A stretch of DNA of 64,000 bases. Origin: Pogona vitticeps (Eukaryota > Chordata > Lepidosauria > Squamata > Agamidae). The stretch is from the NCBI RefSeq assembly GCF_051106095.1, contig NC_135785.1, forward strand, positions 220,901,045 through 220,965,044. The letters run 5' to 3'. Positions 12,650 to 23,955 of this stretch are shown here, one piece after another. How positions within the stretch are numbered: position 1 is the first letter of the stretch; the number at the start of each line of letters is the position of its first letter. Below the pieces are notes generated by a model that was not told the origin of the DNA, made no database searches, and saw only the letters and a list, made by a program, of their open reading frames with translations. Position numbers and translations under genes: made by a program.

Positions 12650-13090
12650 CGAAGCCATTTCGTCTCCCAAGTGCTGCCATGCCTCGGCTGCACTGTGCTC
12701 CTGCCAGCGTGGGAATCCTGCTTAGCCTATTCACCCCATCACCCCTCCGCAACAATGGGCAGGAGGTGGGCGAGGGCGTAACAATGCGAGGGGGAGAAGT
12801 GGGCGGAGGCAGAGGGAGAAAGACAGAGAGAGAGAGATATGGTTGCTGAACCGGCAGCGGCGGCGGCAGCGGCGGCCGCAGAGGGGGGCAGCCCTATGAA
12901 GCGCGAGATTTCTTCAACTCGCGCGCCCGCAAGATGGCTGCTCACCGCCGGTGCTTTCGTCCACTGTGAGGGCTCGTTCCTATGCTACCTTCAGGGCTGC
13001 GAATGCAAAGGGAGGGGGCGGGGTGGGCGGGGCAGGACTCCCTGTGGGTGGGCTAACTCTTTGCTTGGCCACGCCCCCTGTTCCTAGGGA
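12650..13090 (+). promoter_or_regulatory. CpG-rich block, candidate MPZL1-like promoter
   Basis: GC- and CpG-rich sequence with Sp1-like GC boxes (gggggcggggtgggcggggc around 13013-13032) and a GCGGCGGCAGC run. It stands between the tRNA pair and the MPZL1-like Ig exons, about 2.7 kb upstream of the first of them, so it is the natural promoter candidate for that gene. No other gene of the region obviously needs it. Confidence 0.55.
12839..12965 (+). CDS. candidate exon 1 of MPZL1-like gene
   Basis: A frame opens at ATG 12839 (alternative ATG 12896), runs through an Ala-rich stretch and ends RAPARWLLTAGAFVH before a GTGAGG donor at 12966. The donor leaves one base of a codon, which is exactly the phase that MPZL1 exon 1 uses and that the acceptor at 15746-15747 requires. 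The RWLLTAG stretch resembles the end of the human MPZL1 signal peptide (GLLTAG, from memory). The hydrophobic core is short for a signal peptide, and other donors are possible. This is inference from phase and position; a transcript would settle it. Confidence 0.35.
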
Positions 13091-14935
13091 GTTGGACGAC
13101 GGCAAAGCTGAAGCTGGTGTTAGGGGTTGATTCGGTGGGTCACTGGATTGTGGGACGCCCGAATAGATGGTGGAGGAAAAAAGTGGAGGAGATAAAATAA
13201 TAATTCTGGGGGCTGTCATAACAGATCTTCGACAGTACGCCCAACCTACATGTAGTGGGAGAAGGAAGGCCACAATCCTACACTGGGTTGCTATGACCAT
13301 TGTATAAAAAGACTTCCTCTTGAGTAAATTTTGCTTTGGAAACAGTTCTCAGACCCTACCACCTGCTTTAATGATCACTACAAACAGAAGCCCTTCTGTC
13401 TTGTCTGGGGCCCTGACAGATTTTGTTCTCGATTTTTTTTCAAGGAGGTAAACATGTTGGTCTGTGTCAGCAAAACAAGCCCTATGGTATCTTGAAAAGT
13501 AACAAGTTTTATCTGGCATAAGGCTTTGTGGATTGTATCCTACATTTATGCTTCACAAAAATTGTCAATTCAGTGTTTTCCGTGTAAAAACAAGTTTTCT
13601 GAGGAAGTCCTTGCCCGTGTGCATGAATTGGCATGAGTAATCCTGTGCCTTATTTTGGCATAAAGCTATGTTGCATCCTAATTCTTGAGAGGAAACCAGG
13701 AACTGGAAATAGGCTAGCCAAATGTGGAACAGGAAAGGCCTCAGTAGATGGGTGGGCATTCAAAGTGGATAGTTTTCACAATAACCCCCCTTTTTTGTTC
13801 AAATATGAAGAAAGAGCAAACGTTATTGTTTCTATAAAAGTATATACCTAAACTTATCTAGTACGAATCATCTCCAGGCTCATTCCTGAATTATCCAATT
13901 TCTTTCAGTGATCTTTTGGCTTTTGATTGAGTGAACTGATAACAACAGGTTTAATAAACACTGCATGATTATAATGGCCTGTACCTTACTGATTTCCCAG
14001 TGAGTGGAAATTCTTGCCAGCACTATAATGGGGTATTGTGCTGCTTCTGCAAGTGTTAACTTTTGCAAGAAGTGAACTCCATGAAGAAACAATACTCTCT
14101 GCTCTTGCAACAGTAATGCCTACCCAAGCAGCATGATCCCAAGTTGCTTCATTGTTAGGGACTTTCCATTCAGGGGAAGCTCAGTTGGATACTGACTCAA
14201 GTACCCCAGCTTGATGTACCATGGAGAACCTCAGCACTGAGCACCTGTACAAAACTAAAATTGTATTAAGTATCTGTACACACTGATGTGTCCATATAAA
14301 TCCTGTGCTGTTGTACAGTATCCTTTTAGGTAAGATCATAAGAAAAGCTGTGCTGGATCAGATTAAAGGAACATCTAATTTGGCATCCTGTTCCCACAGT
14401 GGCCAACAAGATTCCTATGAGAAGCCCATAAGTAGAACCATGGCCCCCTGACTTGTGCTTCCCAGCAGCGTTTACTGGTATATAATCTGTTGTACTGGAT
14501 GTAATATGGGCCATAGTGAGTGGTAGCTAGCAGTAATTTTAGTTTCAATGAATTTTTCTCATCAGCTTTCAGAGCTGTCAAAAGGAGGACAGGGTTGCTG
14601 CATCATTAATAGTTACCTAGAAGCACACATTTCAACGGAGGTAGTTTGTTGAAATGCCATCTTTCACATGCCTGTTCCAGGTATAGGAGCCCTGTTCTCT
14701 TTTTCATGTATCCATTTTATCACTTTGGTATAGAATTCTATAGTTTAGCTATGTGCTATGTGAGATACTTCTTTTTATCTACCTTGAATATTCCACAATT
14801 CAACTTTGTCAGATGACCCCAGGTTCTAGTTTCTAAGAAGGAAGAACAATTTTCCCTATCTTTTTTCTTCGTATCAGGCATAATTTATCATTACCTGCCT
14901 TTGCCAAGCCACCACTCCAAAGCATTCAGATCTTA
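13091..14935. other. non-coding, probable intron 1 of MPZL1-like gene
   Basis: No coding signal. An old interspersed-repeat piece lies near 13440-13530. Otherwise nothing is recognised. Confidence 0.4.
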
Positions 14936-14936
14936 G

Positions 14937-15274
14937 ATAAAGATAAAGGTTCCCCTTGACATTTAGTCCGGTCATATCAGACTTTGGGGCGCAGTGCTCA
15001 TCCCCGTTACCAAGCCATAGAGCCAGCGTTTGTCCAAAGACAGTTTCCAAGGCCCCGTGGCCAGCACGACTACACACGGAATGCCGTTACTTTCTCACCA
15101 TGGTGGTACCTATTTACCTACTTGCATTTACATACTTTTGAACTGCTAGGTTGGCAGAAACTGGGACAACTGATGAGAGCTCACTCCGTTGTGTGGATTC
15201 AATCTTACGACTGCTGGTCTTCTGACCCTGCAGCACAGAGGCTTCTGCGGTTTAACGCGCAGTGCCACCATGTC
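14937..15274 (-). mobile_element. tRNA-derived SINE (family 1), minus
   Basis: A lizard SINE read on the minus strand. It starts near cgcagaagcctctgtgctgc (15243-15262) and ends with the AAGGGGAACCTTTATC tail at about 14942-14957. The same family occurs on the plus strand at 53622-53958, where the order of motifs (TGGCCATGTGACCACG, GGAAACGGGGATGAGC) is the same. Confidence 0.8.
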
Positions 15275-15747
15275 TCTCATCTTACCCCTAATAAAATTAT
15301 TCCAGCCCCTTGAGCAGTTAAGTCACCTTTTTCTATAACATCTTTATAGTATAATGCCAGAAATGCAGAAAATGTCAGTGGATGAAAAGACTTCAGGATA
15401 GCCTAAAAATGCTTTTGGGACGTGTGGCTGTCCATACATGTCCCACATCATGGACATGTTTATCTGGAAACAGTATGTGGACCAATTCCATTTTACATTA
15501 CTTCATGCCTTATTAAAACTGTCGTAAAATGAGTACAGAACTTTAAATGGAAACAGATAATGGTGGATCATGGGAGTGATTGACACATGTCACATGTTCC
15601 CCAACCCTCTTGCAGGCCTAGACATCAAAATGCAAAGTTCCGATTACAAGCACATTACTTTCTGCAAAGCTTTGTCAGCTTCTGCATTTTTATAACTGTT
15701 CAATTTTATTGCTTATAAAGTGATCCAGATGGCACTTTGTTCTTCAG

Positions 15748-15914
15748 TAAGTGATGTTTTAATTGTGAAAGTATCCACTCCAACGGAAATTATTGTGGAA
15801 GCTGGGACAGATGTAAAGATTCCATGCACATTCGTATCCTCAGAGGACATCAGTGCTGCAACATCCGTCACTTGGAGCTTTCAACAGGAGGGATCAACTG
15901 CTCGTCCCATAACG
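15748..15914 (+). CDS. MPZL1-like gene, Ig-V exon (first half)
   Basis: Encodes the first half of an MPZ-family Ig-V domain. It follows TTCTTCAG at 15740-15747 (phase 1 in), and ends ATAACG before GTAAGA at 15915 (phase 0 out), the same boundaries and phases as MPZL1 exon 2 at 60638-60798. The protein reads VKVSTPTEIIVEAGTDVKIP, then the first Ig cysteine (PCTF) and the core tryptophan (SVTWSFQQEG). It is clearly paralogous to the MPZL1 exon (YTPGELSVENGT, PCTF, SVTWSFQAEG) but well diverged, with no stop or frameshift. Together with the exon at 17022 it forms a complete fold. The first exon is uncertain (see 12839-12965). I assign no symbol because I do not know a named gene of this structure. 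Confidence 0.8.
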
Positions 15915-17021
15915 GTAAGAGCCAATGATTGAGGTGAGACAAGATTTGAGTAGGAGCTTGTAGCACAAGTGGGTCATTTCAGTGATGCTCCTTATTTTTG
16001 CCACTCACACAAGGCATCTTCTTGTAACTGCTGTTGATCTTGGGATTATGTCACTGAATCTTGGCCACTGTAACACTTGGCATGTAGTAAAAACCCCAAA
16101 CTGTGGTTTTCAAATAATGCACACATTTTACTTCTGATCTTTCCCCTTTATTTGATTTCTTTGTGACTCCAATGAAATAAACGTGTTGCTCTATTAAGCT
16201 CACTGTAAGGCTCACAACCAAGTTTTATTCATGGCTGCTTGCAGACTCAGTGGGGCTTACAAGAGGCTAATGCCTGGACTTTGGGGATGAGGTGCTCTCC
16301 TGCTTGGTCCATGAACAACCTCAGGTGGAGCTTATTCCCACATAAACATTCATAAGATTGAAAACTGTAATGACCTTACTGTGCTTCTTGAATCTGTTTC
16401 TGGTTTTCCTCATCTCCCATTTTGACAATGATGCCATTTCTCCCTGTACTCCTTACAGGTAGGCTTAAGGTTTTTCCTCAAATGGCTTTCCTCTCTTTCC
16501 TTTTAAAGTCTGTCTCAGTTTCCTGCCATGTAACACTGCTTTCCTTTGTGATATGTGGTCTCTCTGTTCTCTTAGATCCCAGAAATGCTCATGTATATTT
16601 GTGTTTATGTATATTGTGTTTATGTTCTGATTGCAAGGATTTTTCAAGTGAACCATATTTCTTGTGGAATTTACTAATTGAAACCCTAGATTCTTGTCTT
16701 GGACATAGTGCTTACTTGAGAGTATCCTCCATTTAAATGTGTGGGACTTTCATCAGGATAAACATGCATCAGACTGGGCAGTAAGTAGGAGTGACCGTTC
16801 TTAAGGGTAAAAAAATAATGGGTTGTGGTTGATTGGCTGCTTTATCTTCTCTGAATTTATTGCACATTATGCACAGAATCCAAGGTCTAGAAACTCAAGT
16901 CTTCAGTACTGTGAAAAATTATCTGTAGAGAGCTAGATCTTGGAAATATCTAGTTGGTGATGTAAAATATGAATAATTAAATGTTTATGCAGAATTAATG
17001 TATCTGTCTGTGTAATTACAG
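15915..17021 (+). other. intron of MPZL1-like gene
   Basis: A 1.1-kb intron with GTAAGA donor and TAATTACAG acceptor. No repeat is clearly recognised. The matching MPZL1 intron (60799-63406) is 2.6 kb, and most of its extra length is three DNA transposons. Confidence 0.7.
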
Positions 17022-17405
17022 TTTTTCTATTATTCTGATGGAAAAGAATATCTTGGGAAGAACACACCATTCAAAGACCGAAGCAGCTTTGTTGGAAACT
17101 TTAGCCAGAGAGATGCATCAATCAAGATAGCAAATGTCCAGCCTGTAGATAATGGCACCTATTTCTGTGATGTTAAGAATCCTCCAGACATAGTTGTTGA
17201 TCCAGGGCAAGTCCAACTCACAGTTCTGGAGAGAGAAATGCCAGTGGGTCATGGAAGAGCAGCTGCCACCCCTGAAAGTGCCACTGTCATGACTGCAACC
17301 AAATCCCCAAACTCGGGAAACATTGCACTTAATGGGCTGATGGTTTGGCCACTTGTACTTCACTTCTGCTGCATCCTAGCTTTTTCTCCAGGCTGTTTGT
17401 TCTGA
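17022..17405 (+). CDS. MPZL1-like gene, Ig exon ending in GPI-type tail
   Basis: Encodes 127 residues: the second half of an Ig-V domain (FFYYSDGKEYLGKNTPFKDR, DASIKIANV, then DNGTYFCDVKNPPDIVV with the D-x-G-x-Y-x-C motif and second Ig cysteine), with N-glycosylation sequons at NFS and NGT. In MPZL1 the exon would splice soon after VVEK. Here the frame runs on through a Ser/Thr/Ala/Pro-rich stalk (ATPESATVMTATKSPNSGN) into a hydrophobic end (GLMVWPLVLHFCCILAFS, then PGCLF) and TGA at 17403-17405. A small-residue cluster, short spacer and terminal hydrophobic stretch without basic anchor or cytoplasmic tail is the pattern of a GPI-attachment signal. A tail-less transmembrane form is the alternative. 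The protein would lack the MPZL1 ITIMs that bind SHP-2. Both exons are open with good splice sites, which argues against a pseudogene. Confidence 0.78.
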   Translation, partial: FFYYSDGKEYLGKNTPFKDRSSFVGNFSQRDASIKIANVQPVDNGTYFCDVKNPPDIVVDPGQVQLTVLEREMPVGHGRAAATPESATVMTATKSPNSGNIALNGLMVWPLVLHFCCILAFSPGCLF

Positions 17406-17411
17406 AATAAA
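17406..17411 (+). terminator. AATAAA poly(A) signal of MPZL1-like gene
   Basis: A canonical AATAAA begins at the base right after the TGA stop at 17403-17405. This supports the reading that 17022-17405 is a true terminal exon, with an unusually short 3' UTR. Confidence 0.7.
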
Positions 17412-17419
17412 GAACATCT

Positions 17420-18120
17420 CCTAAGGTAATTAGAATGTTCTCTACTATCTGACTTACTCTGATGTATCACCATGAAATTGGAAAGGATTTGGAATGAAGG
17501 TCCATCTAGCCAGGGAAAGCTGCAGCGATCCAGTTTGTGCTTAAAGAGCTCTTTGGTGCAACCTAATTTATCTCACATTTGAGTAATCCTTCCATTCACA
17601 TGAGAGACATTTCTTCTTCCATGAGAAAGATCCAGACAGCACTTCCATTTCTTCTCCTTCCTGACGCCTCCTTTCCCACAACCCCCCTTCCCTGCCTTTT
17701 CTCACCTACCAGCCATGGCGACTCCCTTGCTTTTAACATTTTCCTCCCTGATGCAGTCAGCTCTGAATCAGATATAAAACAAGTACAAAAGGGCACCTCC
17801 AGTGTATTTAGAATTGCACTGAGTTGAGGAAATGGTTTTTTAAAAAACCTTAGAGAAGACAAAAATAGAGGAAGGGATTTCTCCTTCATCCCTATCAGTC
17901 ACAACCCACTAAATACACTACAGGTTGTCACCATGGAGAACACCGCCCAGAGCTCCACTTGGGAGCAGATGAGCTAACTGCAGGGAGTGCAGAAGGAGAC
18001 AATCGAGAGCACTCTCAATGGCAACAAATAAACTGCAGCCCTAGCATCATTCCAGAGGGGAGCGGGACGGCTTGCAAAAGGGGCAGGAGGGAGCGATATT
18101 ACTGGAAACGTGGTTGCTGG
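17420..18120. other. intergenic, nothing recognised
   Basis: No gene and no repeat is identified between the MPZL1-like gene and the BovB element. Confidence 0.5.
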
Positions 18121-18124
18121 AAAA

Positions 18125-19445
<1,321 letters not shown>

Positions 19446-20440
19446 ATATTTGCTGGAAAATAATGTGGAGCAAACCACACCCAAAGCAACCCAAACAACA
19501 AGCTACAGTATATGCCAATCTGATTGCCGTCTCATTTGCAGTACGTTAAGACTCATGTTGCCCAATTTAGGTAGCAGATTCACTGAAAGGTACTAGCAGT
19601 TCATTCTAGAATGGAAATTTAAAGCTGGCTACTGAAAGAAGGCCTTGCAGCATTAACAAGAGAAAGTTTCTAGAACAATTGTGAACATTTCTCTCCATCA
19701 CCCCCCTCCCCAATGTTGCAGATTACAATGCTACACTTCTTGTCAGGTTTATGAAGTCCACATTTTGAAATGCTTAGGAAGAGGCCTAGCTAACTATGTA
19801 AAAAATTAATATTTTCCAGAGTTTGAGAAAGCAACTTTTTGAATTACAATAAATTCCAGAAACCTTCACTACCCTGGCCACTGATGCTGCTGGCTCAAGG
19901 ATCCTGGGAGATATCATCTAAAATGAAGATTTTCAAATTGTAGTATTTACTTATGATAAGAGCAGTTCTGTAAACATTCTAGTCACAGTCCCTTTAGTTT
20001 TTACTAGGTGGATAATGGTCTGTTGTGAGTGTGGTTGTTTTTTCTTGCATTTGTGCATGGGGATATTCATTATGCCTTAGCAGATGCAGAAGGCCTCTCA
20101 TGTTCAGAATCTCCAGCTCTCACAATTGCAGGTTGAAGATTATACTAAGCACCTTATGAACCACCTTTCTTTAATGGGATTTTTCTAATATTATCCATTA
20201 TTCTTCCAGTGCAATGTCTGAAAAGGCCTTGGAGAAGTCTGAAATTCTAACTTCATGCATTGACTTATTTATTTTTTCTTACTTTTTATTCTGCCTTTCC
20301 CATCTTAAGTAGTGCTTGTAATTGCTTACAAGCAATTGCTTATAACAAATTCCAACATAGCAAAAATACTTCAGAGAATAACAAATGAAAACATTTTTAC
20401 AGTCCTACATTCTACATGTAACATCAGACTACTAGAGATA
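19446..20440. other. intergenic with a LINE tail
   Basis: A LINE/SINE-type 3' tail (ctgcctttcccatcttaag, gcttacaa) lies at about 20265-20400, immediately before the start of duplication copy A. The rest is unremarkable. Confidence 0.5.
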
Positions 20441-21859
20441 TGTTGCTTCTTGAGATGAACTGTGTGGGGTCATGTGAGAGATTAGAGCTCCTCTTGCCCA
20501 CCATCCCCTTCATCTTTTTCCTCTGGAAGGGAGGATGGGTGTTGGTGAACGTAGGTGTCATGATGGTGGCTGCTTGTACGTGTGAATTGCTTTGCAAAAC
20601 AGCCACGGCTGAAGAGAAGCGATAGAAGAGGAAGCGATTCCTATCCCTTCCCATTTTTCTTCTAGCACCCCACCATGAAGGTAGCTGCGGGCACATGGCT
20701 TGCTGTGCATAGATAACAGGCATTAAGTGCTGATCCAAGAGAATCTTGGGGCAGGATAGCCTTTGTGTCCTTGACTCTGTAGCAGATAAGTGGCATAGTT
20801 CTTATGTAGTGTCGCAGAGGCTTGATATGGTGCTGCAAAGGTTGCTTTTCAACTTCCTCTGGTCACACATTGCAGAGAGTTGTTGCCCAAATGAGAAATC
20901 TGGCCACAAGAACAACCCCACAAATTGGTATAGTTGTATCTGGACCCAGCCTGATTTGAGGAATAAGGATTTGTTTCTCTGAGTTCATTGCAGGGCTCAG
21001 CCCAGAATGGATCAATAGCACAGACATACATATCCTGCTTGTGATGTCTCAAGTTTGAAGGCGCCATAAGACTTGAATAATAATTATTAGTAGTGAGACA
21101 TGAACTGCTTATTTACATATGCTGAGAATCAGCCTTCACTTCATCAGTTCACCAATGTTACACTGGCTTGTGAAAAAACAAATTACCCTAGCAGCTGGTG
21201 GCACAGAACTTTTAAGGTGTTCCCCCCCCCCAACTGGGTCAATCTAGTCAGTTAGAGTTATGGTTATCCAACCGTGAAGAAGTGTCTCGAGCTTGATGCA
21301 CTATTTTGAACCCAAGTAGAATTCACCATTGGATCTTTGAATGCTTAAATGTCTTATGTTTCTATGAACGGCTTCTAGTATGTGTATAGACACTGTATGC
21401 TCACAAAAAATTCCCTTGCCCATATTTTTTCTAGCAGACGATATCAGATCCTTGAAGTCTGAAACAGGACTGATATAGAATGAATCAATCTTTTATATGC
21501 CTTTTCTGTTTGTTTTTTCTATTATAGTGACTTATACTATCCTTATCTAAGAAAGAAAGAAAAATGGAAGCCAACACGTATGAACTTTTATTACAAGCGG
21601 TGGTTATTCTGAGTTACAAATAAAGGCAACTTACTAACAGACATTTATTTCTTGTCTGACTTCCCGCACTCAGCTATAGTTTTTGTAATAGCAGATTAGT
21701 TTAAGGGAAGACACACGATGCCTGGGAGTGGCATTGTGCCCACAGGCATATATCCCCATCTCCCTGTGAAGTGCTCTGCTGATACATGTGACCTTTTTTA
21801 AAAAAAGGATGCTTTTAATTACACAATTCCCCTTTTATTACACAAGGGGAATGTGCATC

Positions 21860-22403
21860 TGTGGCATTCACCCTTGTGGCACTCACAAAGGCTCACATTG
21901 CATTTTCCTCTCGCTGTCACCAGTGGATTACCTCAATCCACAATATAAATGACGTTTTATTATTATTATTATTATTTAATTTATATCCCGCCTATCTAGT
22001 CGTGGTGGACTACTCTAGGCGGTCAGACACTTGTCTTGTGAATACAGACAGAACTTATTTATTGAAGTGAAGCAGATTTAATAATAACAGAAGTTCTTCA
22101 GATAAACATTGTACACAAGCAAATTATTAACAGTTCTCTCTGTACATACCTTTCTCTTGGAATATCCTTACCACCTTCTCTACCTATTTTCTTAACCAGC
22201 CTTATCACTCTGTATCTGTTCCCTCTCTCTCTAATTAACCAACCCTTATCTCTATCTGTATCTCATCACAATCTCTGACTCCTCCTTTTCCCGCCAAACC
22301 TTTATACTGTAGCTGCTGACTCTGCCTCTCCAGCCCTCTCATAGACTTATGCAAATCAGCTCATGACTATGAATGGCATGAGTGATGTGGGGCGATCGTC
22401 ACA
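21860..22403. mobile_element. solo LTR (endogenous retrovirus/LTR retrotransposon), 544 bp
   Basis: Begins TGTGGCATTC, ends GATCGTCACA (TG...CA), and is flanked by a 5-bp target duplication GCATC (21855-21859 and 22404-22408). Copy B carries the uninterrupted site (GCATCTAGGAAATG at about 48639), so the insertion is younger than the duplication. A small LINE/SINE-tail-like piece lies inside (about 21960-22022). A fossil remnant; family not identified. Confidence 0.75.
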
Positions 22404-22433
22404 GCATCTAGTAAATATAAAGATGACAGGTAG

Positions 22434-22945
22434 TTGAATGTGAGACAGTGGGGGAAAGGGACACCCCATTCGCTGGAGAGCCATCCCTCCACAACAGCAA
22501 AGCTAAGGAAGTGGACCTCAAACCAGCACCAGAGCCTACCGCGAGACCTCAACAAGAGACATACAGAGGAGCTGATGGAAGACATGCAGAAAATGATTAT
22601 GGGGGAGGTTCAGGGAGAAAAGGCGGGAAGAGAGTGGAAAAAGAGGGTGGAGTTTGAAGCAAGAACAGGGGAAGTAGAGAGGAAAGACCAGTTACCACCC
22701 GGTTGGGAATGGGTGTGGATGCAGGATCCCTGGATGGGATTATGGGAAAGATTAAGATTGCCCAAGGAGGAAGCAGATTATAGAAGGAGACCAGAGATTC
22801 CACCTAGACCCTCTTATTGGGGAGAAGCTGAGGCGAGAGAGTGGAGAAGGAGATTGGGAGAGGAGCAATAAAGAGTTGAGAGAGAAAGGAGAGAAAGCTT
22901 GGAACTGAGAGTAAGGGAGATGAAGAGAAGGAGTTACAGGGAGGA
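22434..22945 (+). mobile_element. unclassified insert, possibly LTR-element gag-like
   Basis: Copy A holds about 500 bp here where copy B has about 21. The insert is purine-rich with a reading frame of about 145 codons, rich in Glu, Arg and Trp (PPGWEWVWMQDPWMGLWERL). It resembles Gag-like proteins of LTR retrotransposons in composition only; no zinc knuckle or protease is seen. Treated as a fossil fragment of unknown family. Confidence 0.3.
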
Positions 22946-23955
22946 TTTTTTAGCCACTATTACTTCAAAAGGAAGAAAGGATGCAATGGATCAAGTGAGT
23001 CTCTTTGTTCACATTTGTTGATAGACAAGAGGCCTTAGAGATTGCAGAAGAATATGAGGGAGTAACAGAACCAGTGGCGTGTCAGGAAATGGAAATATTG
23101 AAGAAAGATTAAGGAGCTAATGTTCTCTGGGAGGCCCTCCAGTAGGCTGTTGGTAGGACTTGAATAGATAACTGTTCTTGACTGGAAGGTCCAGAATCTT
23201 CCAGCCAGTATGGGCCAGTGGCTAGAGGATTTTGGGGCTGTAGTACAGACATTAACTGATAAAAGCTGCAGCTATAGAATATTGTTGACCTTTCACTCTG
23301 TGGCCACTCTTCAGCAATTTTAGAATTGGATGAAAGCGACTTGGGTTCAAATCGCTACACATTCATGAAGGTCACTAAGTGATCTTGACCCACTCACTAG
23401 CGTTTTGTATATCTCACTTTATGAGATTGTTGTCAGAATAACAAGGTTGGGGAGAGACATTTTTGTGCTCATCAAAATGGAAGAATACAAATGTAACAAT
23501 ACTTAAAATATTTAAAAATTAGTAAAATGCAAATGGGTCTGAAGAAAGGTTTGTATATTATCAAGCTCAGAGAATATCCAAAGACATTGACTGTTGCCTT
23601 GACATTGAGTAACAAGGAGCAGTAGAAGTGGGTGTCATCAGCATATTTGTGGCACCTCACTCTAAGGTTCTGAATGATCACTCCCAGTGGTTTCATATGG
23701 ATAGCCTGGTGGACATTACTGGGCAAGACAGGCTTCTCCCTTCTCTCAGCCAGGTCTCTTACAACCTAAGCTGGTGCTTTCATTCAGAATCAAATCCTAG
23801 ATGAATGATTATTTTCTTGCAACTGACTCTGCATTAAAGAAGGCTGGAAGGTCTTCATCGTTACTGTGCCTTTTGGGGCTAGATTCCAACCTGAAAGAAA
23901 GGAAGGACAGTCAATGGCTTTCTTTACAACATCCAGGTTAGAATCTCTCACTGTA

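Larger units (their letters stand above)
20441..23955 (+). repeat. segmental duplication copy A
   Basis: Direct copy of the 5' part of MPZL1 intron 1 (copy B, 41840-52265). Matching landmarks in the same order: gggaggatgggtgttggtga (20529/41986), cattaagtgctgatcc (20721/42177), the cattgtgcccacaggc / cattgttcccacaggc stretch (21733/48535), ggccctccagtaggctgttg (23131/48879) and gcctggtggacattactggg (23703/51991). Copy A lacks the equivalents of about 42916-48065 and 49448-51987 and has its own insertions (21860-22403, about 22439-22945). I put similarity by eye in the 80s of percent; it was not computed. Confidence 0.9.

Noticed and set aside
12739-12945. Minus-strand 68-codon frame with a poly-Ala stretch
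   Set aside because: Low-complexity reading of the GCN repeat in the CpG block, with no splice context. A divergent gene cannot be excluded.
22597-22803. Minus-strand frame rich in Pro and Leu
   Set aside because: Shadow of the purine-rich insert at 22434-22945.
23340-23360. ggttcaaatcg-like B box as a possible tRNA gene
   Set aside because: No cloverleaf can be built. It is a SINE-like relic present in both duplication copies (also at about 49100).
20441-23955. Copy A as intron 1 of a third MPZL1 gene
   Set aside because: I found no exon 1 before it and no Ig exons between 24 and 41 kb, so only the intronic segment is supported.
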